A DNA stretch of 64,000 bases from Planctomycetota bacterium (lineage in GTDB: Bacteria; Planctomycetota; UBA1135; UBA2386): NCBI GenBank assembly GCA_028281765.1, contig JANQJF010000128.1, forward strand, positions 124,001 through 188,000, in the 5' to 3' direction. A model generated the notes under the pieces. It ran no database searches and was not told the DNA's origin. It saw only the letters and a list, made by a program, of their open reading frames with translations. Positions 25,498 through 34,186 of this stretch are shown here, one piece after another (position 1 is the stretch's first letter; every line of letters starts with the position of its first letter). The position numbers and the translations under genes are program-made.

Positions 25498-26345
25498 GAC
25501 GACGCCTCCGTGTCCCGGACGTCGATCGCGACGAGTCGCCCCATGACCGTCAGCGGATCTCCGGGGTTGCGACCACTCTTCATCTTGAAACCGTCCTGCA
25601 GCAGGATCGCGGGCTTCTGCGCCCGACACTTCTCCAAGAACAGCTGCACGGTCGCCGCGTCAGCACGGAACTTGAAGTTCACTTCGTATTCGTCGACGCG
25701 CTCTGAGACGTCGATCGAACTCGCGCGCTTCTGCCCCCGCTGGCGAACACGGCGGATGCCGCCGCGTCGTGAGTTGCGCGAGCGCCCTTTCTTGCTGACT
25801 TCGAACTTCTCGACGGCCTGCAGGCCGACCGCGTCACCACTCGCGCCGCGCACTTCGTCGCCGGCGTCGAGCAGGCGCTCGACGGCGTTGTGTAGGACGC
25901 ACAGCCCCATCAGCGTGCGCTGGATCTCCTCGCGGCCGACCGGCGGATCCCAGTCGAGCGAGCTGCCCGCGAGCTCCACGCCGAACTGCTGCGACTTGTC
26001 GACGAGCGTCGAACGCACGTAGCGCGCGACCTGGTCGAAGTGCAGGTCGGGGTCACCCTTGCCGGCGAGGAGGAAGCGATCCGGCGCGTCGAAGTCGAGC
26101 TCGTCGATCAGCCGCTGATTCGCAGAGGCGAGCTGCTCTCCGACCGCGCGCGCGGTCTTGCGATCGCGCTGGTCGTAGAACTCCTCCTTCGCGACGCTGC
26201 CCGGCACCTGGCGCGCGCTCCGCTCGGCGGACTGCGCGTTGTAGACCGAACTGACGATCGACGTCGCGATCCAGAAGAAGATCAGCCCGGCGAACACACC
26301 GAGGATCCAGCGCTTGTTCTGCGCCCAGATATCGTTGAGGTCCAT
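25494..26345 (-). CDS. GspM/PilO-like inner-membrane assembly protein
   Basis: 283 residues. A short cytoplasmic stretch is followed by one membrane helix (WILGVFAGLIFFWIATSIV, residues ~13-31). A coil-like region comes next, then a domain ending VNFKFRADAATVQLFLEKC and LTVMGRLVAIDV. The layout (one helix, coil, ferredoxin-like end) is that of GspM or PilO, which pair with GspL or PilN to form the inner-membrane platform. Sequence identity to those families is not obvious; the call relies on topology and position directly after the GspL-like gene. A basic patch near residue 195 (RNSRRGGIRRVRQRGQKR) is unusual. Confidence 0.65.
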   Translation of the reverse strand: MDLNDIWAQNKRWILGVFAGLIFFWIATSIVSSVYNAQSAERSARQVPGSVAKEEFYDQRDRKTARAVGEQLASANQRLIDELDFDAPDRFLLAGKGDPDLHFDQVARYVRSTLVDKSQQFGVELAGSSLDWDPPVGREEIQRTLMGLCVLHNAVERLLDAGDEVRGASGDAVGLQAVEKFEVSKKGRSRNSRRGGIRRVRQRGQKRASSIDVSERVDEYEVNFKFRADAATVQLFLEKCRAQKPAILLQDGFKMKSGRNPGDPLTVMGRLVAIDVRDTEASS

Positions 26346-26348
26346 CGG

Positions 26349-27962
26349 TCAGTTCTCCTCGGCTTCCTTTTCCGGCAGCGCCGGGCGGTAATCGACTTCC
26401 CAGGCGAACGTCGTGTTGCCGTTCGCGTCCTGGCTGGCCTTCGGCCGCAGGTCGGGTTTGACGCCGTCGTGCTCCTGCGCCTTGAACTCGGTCAGGAAGC
26501 GCCGGTAGATCTCGCCGACGTCACCACCGGCGACGTCCTTCGCGGATCCCTTGACGCGCACCGCGGACTCCTTGTTGAGCACCTCGAGCTCGTTCAGCCA
26601 GATCGCGGGCGGCGACTTGTCGAACGCGCGCAGCGCCAGCACGGTGCCGTGCAGCGGCATCGCGCGGGCCGCGAGGTAGTCGGCGACCGCGTGCAGCTCG
26701 AGGTTCTTCTCGACCTGCTGCTCGGTCGAACGGTGAATGCCTTCGATGCGGCTCTTCTGCGCCCGCAGCTTCTTGCGCGCGACGTCGGCCGCCTCGACGC
26801 GGGTCTTCTGGTTGACCGCGAAAAGCACGACGAGCACGGCCGCAACCAGGCCGGCCGCGATGTTGTAGATCGTCTTGCCGAAGAACTCGCGGCGCTTCTT
26901 GACCGCCTCCGGCAGGATCTCGAGGTCGTAGAGACTGTCGTCGAGCTTGCTGGCCGCGAGACCGAGCGCGACGACCGACTCGTAGCGCGCGCCGTCGAGA
27001 TCGGCCGCGCTGTCCGGGTCGAGCTGAGAAAGGTCGACGTTCTCGAACGGATCGAACAGATCGACCGGCGTGCGCAGCGCCTCGCGCAGCATGCCCTTGA
27101 TGCCACGCGTGCGCGCCGTGCCGCCGCAGATCAACACCTTGTCGAGCTGCAGGTCGGCCTGCTTGGTCTGCGAGCGACAGAACGCGACCGACGACTGGAT
27201 CGCCGACACGATCATGTTGCCGGCGCCGCCGGCGGCCATCGTGACCTTCTCGGCCTGTCCGGACGCGTACTTGCCGCGGCTGAACGGGTCGAGGTCGAGC
27301 AGCTCGCGCTTGAGCTGCTCGGCCTTCTGCGACTTCACGTTAAAGGCGTTCGAGATCGCATCGTCGAACACCCGGCCGCCGCTCGAGAGGTTGCGGACGA
27401 ACAGCAGGTCGACGCCGCGCACGATCGCGATGTCGGTGGTGTCGTGGCCGAGGTTGACCAAGCAGACGACCGAATCCTCTTCGACCGGGCCACAGCGCAG
27501 GAACGCGTTGTAGAGGCCGATGCAGTTCGGGATGTGGCCGGCGACCGAGCCGCCCGCCTGGGCGACGGCGCCCGAGACCCGCTCGAGCGCTTCGTCACGC
27601 GCGAAGGCGAGCAGGATCGTGTCCATGCCGCCTTCTTCATCCTCGATCGGCAGCAGGTTGTAGTCGGCCGAGAGGGAGCCCCCGCTCTGGCCCGCCATGT
27701 CCTGAATCTCGAGATCCATGAGGTTCGCGAGCTGCCAGTCGGGCGACGGCGGGACCTGCGTGTAACGCAGGGTCATGTCCTTGCCGGCGAGGCCGGCGAC
27801 GGAGTCCTTGAGCGAGATCCCGGTCGCGGTGATCGCCGCCGGGGTCTGCGCGGTCTCGACGCTCGCGAAGGACACGGCCTGGAGCCCGTGCTTGGTGTCG
27901 CGAAGCGTGATCGTCTTGATCTTGTGACTGCCGAGATCGATCGCGGTGCACTTGCCTGCCAT
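26349..27962 (-). CDS. GspL-like protein: PilM actin-like domain fused to PilN
   Basis: 537 residues. The first ~345 are a PilM/actin-like ATPase fold: AIDLGSHKIKTITL at the start, VNLGHDTTDIAIVRG near 170 and LICGGTARTRGIKGMLRE near 278. A membrane helix (about 365-383) follows, then a coiled coil and a small PilN-like domain containing PPAIWLNELEV. Type IV pilus systems encode PilM and PilN separately, while GspL of type II systems has the fused arrangement, which is the reason for the call. GspL recruits the GspE ATPase to the membrane. The gene sits two bases behind the FHA gene and three bases before the GspM-like gene. Confidence 0.8.
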   Translation of the reverse strand: MAGKCTAIDLGSHKIKTITLRDTKHGLQAVSFASVETAQTPAAITATGISLKDSVAGLAGKDMTLRYTQVPPSPDWQLANLMDLEIQDMAGQSGGSLSADYNLLPIEDEEGGMDTILLAFARDEALERVSGAVAQAGGSVAGHIPNCIGLYNAFLRCGPVEEDSVVCLVNLGHDTTDIAIVRGVDLLFVRNLSSGGRVFDDAISNAFNVKSQKAEQLKRELLDLDPFSRGKYASGQAEKVTMAAGGAGNMIVSAIQSSVAFCRSQTKQADLQLDKVLICGGTARTRGIKGMLREALRTPVDLFDPFENVDLSQLDPDSAADLDGARYESVVALGLAASKLDDSLYDLEILPEAVKKRREFFGKTIYNIAAGLVAAVLVVLFAVNQKTRVEAADVARKKLRAQKSRIEGIHRSTEQQVEKNLELHAVADYLAARAMPLHGTVLALRAFDKSPPAIWLNELEVLNKESAVRVKGSAKDVAGGDVGEIYRRFLTEFKAQEHDGVKPDLRPKASQDANGNTTFAWEVDYRPALPEKEAEEN

Positions 27963-27964
27963 GA

Positions 27965-29977
27965 CTACTTGCCCCCCTCGTCGCCGTTGCCAGTCCCGTC
28001 GTCGGTTGCGGGGTAGTGGGTCGTGATGTAGGTGCGAACGGTCTTGCCGAGCGCGTCCTGACCGCTGTCGGCCAGAGCGTCCGCGAGCTCTTCGAGCACG
28101 GCCTTGTGCTCGGTGCCAGCGGCCTTGTCGAGCACGCCGATGCCGTCGCGCATCCGCTGTGCGAGCGCGCGGAGCGCCTCGATCTGCGGCACGTGCTTCT
28201 CGCCGAACTGCGCAATCAGGGCATCGATCCCGTTCGACACGCGCTCGTAGCCGTTGCGCGCGTCGAAGAATCGAGCCGCGGCACCTTCGCGAATGAGCTC
28301 CGCCGCACGCGTGCCGAGCTCACCGAGGATCTCGACGCGCATCGCCTGCGCTTCGCGCGCGAGGCGATCGTCGTGCGGATGCTTTTCGACGACCTGCTGG
28401 ATCGCGTCGAGCGCGGCGGCGAAGCCGCGCTCACGCTTGGAGCGCGCGGCCGCGCGATTGAGTTCGCGCGCGGTCTTGGCGGAGCCTTCGAACCGCACGT
28501 GGAAGCCGAACTCGTAGGCGCCATCGAGCGAGATCTCGTAGGCCCCGCGGCCGTGTGCGCCGGTGACATTCGCCCCGCCGGAGAAGGTGAGCATGCAGCG
28601 GGTCTCGTCCGACCCGAGCAGAACGTCCGCGACGCGCGCCGAGAACGTCGGCTCGAACGGGACGAACGGCGCGTCCTCGCTCTCGCGTGCGAGGACGCTC
28701 GCGCTCGCGACCGGGAACTCGAGGACGACGCCCTTCGCCTGGCCGCCGCTCGCGACGGCGAATTTGACGTCGAAGCCGCTGTCCTCACTCGCGGCGGCTT
28801 CGACGCTCAGACCGGCGTCGGACGGCGCGAGCTCGCCGAGACGGCCCAGCTCGAGCAGCAGCGGGTCGTCGACGAGCGGGCGGACGCCGTGCAGCACGAC
28901 GTGCTCGCCGGTCGTGACGCGGAAACCGCCGCCGGCCCCCGACATCGTGCGGCCGTTGTCCGTCGACAGCGCGATCGGCTCGACGTCGGCTTCGCGGTTC
29001 ACGACGAGCGCGATGTCATCGGCGCGCACGGCGGCCGTCTCGTCCGGCAGCAGCGCGAGGATCTGCACCTCGGCGCGGTCGACGCCGCGCGGCACGGCGA
29101 CCGACAGCGTGACCGGCTCGTAGCCGTCGTAGGACACGGGGTTCGTGCCGGCGGTCAGCGTCGCACCGTCGACCGTCGACTGGAAACGGATCCGCAGCGC
29201 CGCGCGCGCGGAACCGCCGGTTTCGAGGTGACCCGTGAGCTCGAGCTTCGAGTCCGGCGACACGGTCACCGGCTCGGCGAGCTGCGCGAGCGCGAGACGG
29301 TACTTCGTGCCATCCTCTTCGTCTTCGCGGTAGACGGCCTCGATCGCGGTGTCGCCGGTATGCGCGAGCGCGCGCCCGACGGCGATCTCGAAGCCCGCGA
29401 GCTCGAGGCCGCTGAGCACCCATCCCCCGTCGCCTTCGAAGTTGTCGACGCCGACCGGGATCTGGTTGCCGCGCACGACGAGCGGCTTCTTCGGTCCGCG
29501 ACTCGTGCCGCCACCACCGGAATCGCCTCCTAGGAACTCGAGGTAGGCCCACGCGCCGCCACCCGCGATCAGCAGGACGACAACGAGGATCGCGCCGATC
29601 GGCAGCTTGCGCTGCCCGCCACGCCGCGCGACCGTCGACTGGTCGAGCGTCGTCATCGACATGTCGTCGGTCGGCATCGCCTGGTCGGCATCGCGGAACG
29701 CGATCTGCGTCGTGCCGATCTGCAGGATGTCGAACGGCGACAGCGCGACTTCTTGGATCTTGCGGCCGTCGAGAATCGTGCCGTTCCGAGAGTCGAGGTC
29801 GCGCAGGACGAACTGCCCGGACTCTTGCACGATCTCGGCGTGCTGGCCCGAGCACTTCTCGTCTTTGAGGACGAGTGAGTTCTCCGGACGGCGTCCGAGC
29901 GTCACGCGTTCACCCTCGATCGGGAACACGAGACCTTTCTGACTGCCGTCCAGGATCTCCAGGACGTACTTGCTCAT
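27965..29977 (-). CDS. Membrane protein with N-terminal FHA domain
   Basis: 670 residues. Residues 1-96 are an FHA phosphothreonine-binding domain with GRRPENS (28-34), SGQHAEI (43-49) and LDSRNGT (61-67). A cytoplasmic linker with several Thr (MSMTTLDQSTV) leads to a membrane helix at about 126-146. The ~520 exported residues are beta-rich (jelly-roll-like) and then helical. It is the first gene of the pseudopilin operon. FHA proteins often link secretion machines to Ser/Thr kinases, and the Thr-rich linker could itself be a phosphorylation site. I chose ATG 29977 because FHA starts right there; the longer frame runs into the intergenic region. Confidence 0.85.
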   Translation of the reverse strand: MSKYVLEILDGSQKGLVFPIEGERVTLGRRPENSLVLKDEKCSGQHAEIVQESGQFVLRDLDSRNGTILDGRKIQEVALSPFDILQIGTTQIAFRDADQAMPTDDMSMTTLDQSTVARRGGQRKLPIGAILVVVLLIAGGGAWAYLEFLGGDSGGGGTSRGPKKPLVVRGNQIPVGVDNFEGDGGWVLSGLELAGFEIAVGRALAHTGDTAIEAVYREDEEDGTKYRLALAQLAEPVTVSPDSKLELTGHLETGGSARAALRIRFQSTVDGATLTAGTNPVSYDGYEPVTLSVAVPRGVDRAEVQILALLPDETAAVRADDIALVVNREADVEPIALSTDNGRTMSGAGGGFRVTTGEHVVLHGVRPLVDDPLLLELGRLGELAPSDAGLSVEAAASEDSGFDVKFAVASGGQAKGVVLEFPVASASVLARESEDAPFVPFEPTFSARVADVLLGSDETRCMLTFSGGANVTGAHGRGAYEISLDGAYEFGFHVRFEGSAKTARELNRAAARSKRERGFAAALDAIQQVVEKHPHDDRLAREAQAMRVEILGELGTRAAELIREGAAARFFDARNGYERVSNGIDALIAQFGEKHVPQIEALRALAQRMRDGIGVLDKAAGTEHKAVLEELADALADSGQDALGKTVRTYITTHYPATDDGTGNGDEGGK

Positions 29978-29988
29978 TCGGTGAGAGG

Positions 29989-30008
29989 CCGCCCGGTGCG
30001 ACGGGCGG
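29989..30008 (-). promoter_or_regulatory. GC-rich leader hairpin upstream of the FHA gene
   Basis: CCGCCCG and CGGGCGG pair perfectly around a 6-base loop, 12 bases upstream of the first ATG of the pseudopilin operon. No strong Shine-Dalgarno sequence is seen between hairpin and start. It could affect translation of the first gene. Confidence 0.35.
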
Positions 30009-30134
30009 TGCAGGGATGGGGGGACGCGAGTGCGACTTCGCACACCTCTGTCCAGAGTAGAGAATTGTGCAGCCTCGGTAACCGACGTGCACGAGCTGAC
30101 AGGGGCAAGCAGCGTAGGAACCGGCACGGGACGC

Positions 30135-30165
30135 TTGACCGGGGACCCACGGGGCGCCGTAAACT
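30135..30165 (+). promoter_or_regulatory. Possible sigma-70 promoter for rsmE
   Basis: TTGACC at 30135-30140 and TAAACT at 30160-30165 are separated by 19 bases, somewhat longer than ideal. The GTG start of rsmE follows 42 bases later. The match is moderate and has not been compared with mapped promoters. Confidence 0.35.
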
Positions 30166-30207
30166 ACGGCCGTGGAGCAACTTGTCAACACGACGGACGG
30201 CTGAACG

Positions 30208-30900
30208 GTGGCCCGGCGGTACTTTGTCACACCTCTGCCTCTGGCCGGTCGCGCGAAGCTCCCGGCCGAGGTCTCCCACCACCTCGCGAAGGTCGTCCGC
30301 GTGCGCGTCGGAGACTCGATCGTGCTGTTCGACGGCGCGGGCCGAGAGGCGGCGGCCGAGGTCGTCGCGGTCGGCCGCCGCGAGGTCGAGGTCGAGGCCC
30401 AGGAAGCACAGAACAGCAGTCGAGAACCGGAGTTGCGCGTCTGGCTCGCGGTCGCGATCCCGCGCACCAACCGGGCCGAATGGCTGTTCGAGCACGCGAC
30501 CGAAGTCGGCGTCTCCCGATTCTGCCCGCTCCGCACCGAGCGGACCCGCCCGCTCGGCGACGACGCGCAGAAGCGCCTCCCCCGCTGGACCCGGATCGTC
30601 CAGGCGGCGAGCGGCCAGTGCGACCGGGCGCGTGTCCCGACGATCGATCCGCTGGCGACGCTGCCCGAACTCCTCGTGCGTGACGACCTGCCGGCCGCGC
30701 GCTGGTTCGCGAGCGCCCGCGGCGAGCCGCTCGGCGCCGGCGCCGACGACGCGATCCTCGTCGTCGGCCCCGAGGGCGGTCTGACCGAGGACGAAGAAGC
30801 CGCGCTCGAGGACGCGGGCTTCCGCCCGGCCTCGCTCGGGCCGCTGACGTTGCGCACCGAGACCGCGGCGCTCGTCGGCGCAGCGCGACTGCTGCAGTAG
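30208..30900 (+). CDS. rsmE: 16S rRNA (uracil-1498-N3)-methyltransferase RsmE
   Basis: 230 residues. N-terminal PUA-like domain (VSHHLAKVVRVRVGD), then a SPOUT methyltransferase domain whose knot has VGPEGGLTEDE and LGPLTLRTETAAL, the diagnostic RsmE motifs. It methylates U1498 of 16S rRNA using SAM. The GTG start at 30208 places the protein at normal length. It is transcribed divergently from the pseudopilin operon, with a 230-base shared upstream region. Confidence 0.95.
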   Translation: MARRYFVTPLPLAGRAKLPAEVSHHLAKVVRVRVGDSIVLFDGAGREAAAEVVAVGRREVEVEAQEAQNSSREPELRVWLAVAIPRTNRAEWLFEHATEVGVSRFCPLRTERTRPLGDDAQKRLPRWTRIVQAASGQCDRARVPTIDPLATLPELLVRDDLPAARWFASARGEPLGAGADDAILVVGPEGGLTEDEEAALEDAGFRPASLGPLTLRTETAALVGAARLLQ

Positions 30901-30920
30901 TCCGTTCACCCGCAGCGCGT

Positions 30921-31595
30921 TCACCGGCGGTCGCTCCGGATCACCGACGCGCGTCGATCCGCGAAGCTGTAGTACGACGACGCGCCGACGACGACGTGGT
31001 CGAGCAGCTCGATGCCGACGAGCACGCCGACGTCGCGCAGGCGCTCGGTCACACCGTGATCCGAATCGCTCGGCGTCGCGTCCCCGCTCGGATGGTTGTG
31101 CGCGACGACGATCGACGCCGCGCTCTCGCGGATCGCCGGCAAGAACACTTCGCGTGGATGCACCGGGGCGCCACAGAGATCGCCCGTGCTGATGGGCCGC
31201 ACCCCGAGCACGCGATGCCGCGCGTCGAGCAGGATCACGAAGAACGTCTCGCGCCCCGACCCGCGCGTCGTGTCGCGCACGATGCGCGCGATGTCCTCGG
31301 CCTTGCAGATGCGTCGCCCGGGCTGGAAGCGGTGCTCGCTCAGGCGCCTCGCAAGCCCGAACGCGGCGTGGAGCGCGGCGGCACGGGCCGGGCCGATCCC
31401 GGGAACGGTGGCGAGTTCGCGGACGGGCGTCGCGGCGAGGGACTCGAGGCCACCGAACTCCTGGAGCAGGCGGGTTGCGAGTTGCTCGACGGGGAGCTCA
31501 CGCGTGCCGGTGCGGAGGATGAGCGCGAGGCATTCGGAATCGGAGAGGCGGGGTTCGCCGAGCTGGAGGAGACGTTCGCGGGGGCCGGTGTGCAC
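30921..31595 (-). CDS. radC: RadC family JAMM-domain protein
   Basis: 224 residues. Begins RERLLQLGEPRLSDSECLAL, the usual RadC opening, followed by a helix-hairpin-helix (VPGIGPARAAAL) and the JAB/MPN domain with VHPREVF and the metal motif AHNHPSGDATPSDSD (HxHx10D). RadC is conserved near recombination and mobile functions, but its biochemical role is unresolved. The start is a GTG at 31595 close to the conserved N-terminus, and only 20 bases separate its stop from that of rsmE. Confidence 0.93.
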   Translation of the reverse strand: MHTGPRERLLQLGEPRLSDSECLALILRTGTRELPVEQLATRLLQEFGGLESLAATPVRELATVPGIGPARAAALHAAFGLARRLSEHRFQPGRRICKAEDIARIVRDTTRGSGRETFFVILLDARHRVLGVRPISTGDLCGAPVHPREVFLPAIRESAASIVVAHNHPSGDATPSDSDHGVTERLRDVGVLVGIELLDHVVVGASSYYSFADRRASVIRSDRR

Positions 31596-31640
31596 GTAGG
31601 AGACGTGGACATGGGGCCCACGATCGTAACGTGTGCAGAC

Positions 31641-32810
31641 TCAGGTGCCGACGATCCCCGCCCACACCTCGGTCAACGACGCACGCTGCAGGATCGCGCT
31701 GTACGTGATCGCTTGTGCGTAGAACGGGAACCCCGTGAAGGACGGGTCCGAGGGAACCGCAAGTGGAAACGAGGCGCTGCCATTCGGAGCGATCGTGGCG
31801 CCGAACGAAGCGATGTCGTTGCTCGCACCCAGCTCGCATCCCGCGAGTTCCGGGAAGACCACGCCTAGATCGAGCGGCAGCGGAAGCCCTCCGATCGACA
31901 CACCGGAAGTTCCGACGATCAGACCGACGGTCGCTTGAGGCAGTCCGAACACCGTGAGTTCGTGAGCCGCGTTGCCTAATGAGGGAAGCCCTCCCTGCGT
32001 TCCGTCGAGAACGAAGGGCAAGCCGAACGGGTGGCAACGCTCGCCGTATCGCGCCGCAACCGCCGACTGTTCGAGCGCCCAGGTTGTGATCTCCGGCGTC
32101 ACCACCGTGCGGGTACTGATGCGGAACTCGTCGAAGATCGCGAAGCCGTCGCGATCGCCGATGCGGTAGCCATGGGAAGTTCCCGAGAGCGGAGGGTTGA
32201 TCGAACTCGACAGAACATCCGCGCCCGCGAACGCGCCGTTCCAAAACCAGCGGGAGATCCCGGACGAATGATCGACATTCACGGCAACGTGCACCCAGCC
32301 CGCCAGCGCTTGGGCGTAGAGATCGGAACCGGTCAGAGGAACGACTTCATGCCCACTGCCCTGGTTGTCTCGCCATTCGAAACGCACGGAGTCCAACTGG
32401 CTGCCGTTCCCGCGACGGAACCAAAGACGCGGCCCGACTTGGGCAAGCCCTGCCCCGTCGAATCCGGCCATCTTGAACGTTTCGCTGAGCGGAACCGGCC
32501 GCGCGATCTTGAAGAAGCACGCGATGGTCACGTCTTCAGGCACCTCGTTCGACCACCCCGTGTTGACTTCGGCACCGAGGATAGCGCTGGCTCCTAGGCC
32601 GCCGCCGTAGCGACCCGTGCCCCAAGCGTCGGCCAAGGTCACGAAGCTCTCATTGAACTCGAGCACACCGAACTCGGTACCGGCAGGAGGATCTGCCGCG
32701 TAGTTGATCACGCGGTAGCCATCCCCCATCTCGAACTTGTAGTGGATGATGTCGTCTTGCGCGGTGACGCCCGAGGCGATGAGGACCGTGACGAGAATGC
32801 GATGCGCCAT
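31641..32810 (-). CDS. Secreted LamG-domain protein with shared C-terminal beta-domain
   Basis: 389 residues. Signal peptide 1-18 (ending GVTAQ). A LamG/concanavalin-like domain spans about 20-245, with IIHYKFEMGDG, WVHVAVNVDHSSGISRWFWNG and FAIFDEFRIS, the classic pattern. From about 255 a ~130-residue domain follows (CHPFGLPFVLDGTQG, LPLPLDLGVVFPELAGC, FPFYAQAITYS, WAGIVG), the terminal domain also seen in other exported proteins here. It probably binds carbohydrate or protein outside the cell. There is no catalytic signature. Confidence 0.85.
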   Translation of the reverse strand: MAHRILVTVLIASGVTAQDDIIHYKFEMGDGYRVINYAADPPAGTEFGVLEFNESFVTLADAWGTGRYGGGLGASAILGAEVNTGWSNEVPEDVTIACFFKIARPVPLSETFKMAGFDGAGLAQVGPRLWFRRGNGSQLDSVRFEWRDNQGSGHEVVPLTGSDLYAQALAGWVHVAVNVDHSSGISRWFWNGAFAGADVLSSSINPPLSGTSHGYRIGDRDGFAIFDEFRISTRTVVTPEITTWALEQSAVAARYGERCHPFGLPFVLDGTQGGLPSLGNAAHELTVFGLPQATVGLIVGTSGVSIGGLPLPLDLGVVFPELAGCELGASNDIASFGATIAPNGSASFPLAVPSDPSFTGFPFYAQAITYSAILQRASLTEVWAGIVGT

Positions 32811-32866
32811 CCCTCGATCCTAGCAGGCAGAACCTCGCGTACAACCGGGAACGGGCGGGCCTCCCT

Positions 32867-34087
32867 CTACCGGGAAGGCACAGCCGCCTGGAACACCGTC
32901 GAAAAGTCGAGGCGGTATACCTCCCGCACCGCCTTCCCGCTCTCCATCCCCTTCGAGATCTTGCCCAGCAGCCGCGCGAACTCCCGGGGTGTGCGCGCGT
33001 CGCGCAGATGCGCGACGACGAGCAGTGACTGCGCGTAGCCGGCGCCTACGATGCGCTCGTCGTTGCTGTCCGCGAACTTGTCGACGAACGTCTCGATGTC
33101 GAGCGCCGAGAGGCGGCCGCGGCGGAACAGCGTGCGCGCGACGTCGAGGCTGCGGCCCTCGACGAGCTGCGCGTAGCCCTCGTGCAGCCACGACGGCAGG
33201 TTCGGGTAGAACGACTCGAGGAACGCGTGCGCGAGCTCGTGGCGCAGGTTGTCCTTCAGGGTGTCGCGCTTCTGTTCCCAGTCGCCGAGGTCGAGCCGCA
33301 CCTTGCCGTCGAAGTAGGCCTTCGCCCAGTGCTTCGCGGACGATACGTGCTGGTACTGGCCCTTCGCGTACAGGACGATCTTGACCGGCTTCTGCGGCAT
33401 GCGACCGAGGTCGCGGCGCAGGTCGCGGAGCGCCTGGTTGAGCCACGAGCGGATCACCGGCAGCGCCTTCTCGACGCCGTACTCGCGACCCGTGGGGTAC
33501 TGGATCTCGAACATGCCATGGCGGAGCGACTTGAATTCGGACTCAACTTCGGCATGGCGCGCGTACTTCTGCGCGTGCTGCTCGTAGCGGCCAGAGCTGT
33601 CGCGCTTGCGCGCGCGCTCGTACAGCTCGGCGGCTTTGACGACGTCGTCCTGCTCGGCAGCGATGCGCGCGAGGTTGCCGAGCGCCCGCGCATTGCCGGG
33701 CTCGAGCTCGAGCACGGCCTCGAACCGGCGCTTCGCGTCGACGAGCTGCTTGAGCTCGAGATGCAGCACACCGACGCTCATCACGAGGTTGAGCTGCCCG
33801 GGCCACATTCGGTCGGCGCGCTGGAAGCAGTGGAGCGACTCCTCGAACATGCGCGCGTTATGCAGCTGCGATCCCCGGTGCGAAAGCGCGACCGCGAGCT
33901 GGCGCTGCGTATCGACGCGGCTCGGCTTCAGCGAGTGCGCGTGCTCGAGCAGGCGGATCGCCTTCTCGTACTGCTTCGCCTGGATCGCCGCGACGCCATC
34001 GCGATGCGGATCGGACTGGGCGACGACGCCACCCGCGCCGAGAGCGAAGACGAGCAGTGCCGACCGGCAGGCAAGAGGCAGTTGCAT
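32867..34087 (-). CDS. Secreted TPR protein with peptidase-MA-like metalloprotease domain
   Basis: 406 residues from the ATG at 34087, giving a clear signal peptide (LACRSALLVFALGAGGVVAQ). TPR units fill about 25-165 (IQAKQYEKAIRLLEHAHSLKP, AVLELEPGNARALGNLARIA). The C-terminal domain has RHELAHAFLESFYPNLPSWLHEGYA: HELAH near residue 282 is a zinc-binding HExxH, and the Glu of WLHEG near 300 is the likely third ligand. This is the gluzincin/peptidase-MA arrangement common in planctomycetes. The substrate is unknown. The gene at the left edge carries a degenerate form of this domain. Confidence 0.83.
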   Translation of the reverse strand: MQLPLACRSALLVFALGAGGVVAQSDPHRDGVAAIQAKQYEKAIRLLEHAHSLKPSRVDTQRQLAVALSHRGSQLHNARMFEESLHCFQRADRMWPGQLNLVMSVGVLHLELKQLVDAKRRFEAVLELEPGNARALGNLARIAAEQDDVVKAAELYERARKRDSSGRYEQHAQKYARHAEVESEFKSLRHGMFEIQYPTGREYGVEKALPVIRSWLNQALRDLRRDLGRMPQKPVKIVLYAKGQYQHVSSAKHWAKAYFDGKVRLDLGDWEQKRDTLKDNLRHELAHAFLESFYPNLPSWLHEGYAQLVEGRSLDVARTLFRRGRLSALDIETFVDKFADSNDERIVGAGYAQSLLVVAHLRDARTPREFARLLGKISKGMESGKAVREVYRLDFSTVFQAAVPSR

Positions 34088-34186
34088 GCGTGTGTGATCG
34101 GCCGACACGGCGCGCCACTACGGCCCGGAGTCCCGGATCGAGAATCCCGCGCGTCAGTCTTCGGTGCGAGCGCGCGTTCGGCCGCT

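Noticed and set aside
29978..30127. N-terminal extension of the FHA protein
   Set aside because: FHA domain begins right at ATG 29977; the extension lies in the divergent promoter region and lacks homology-like features.
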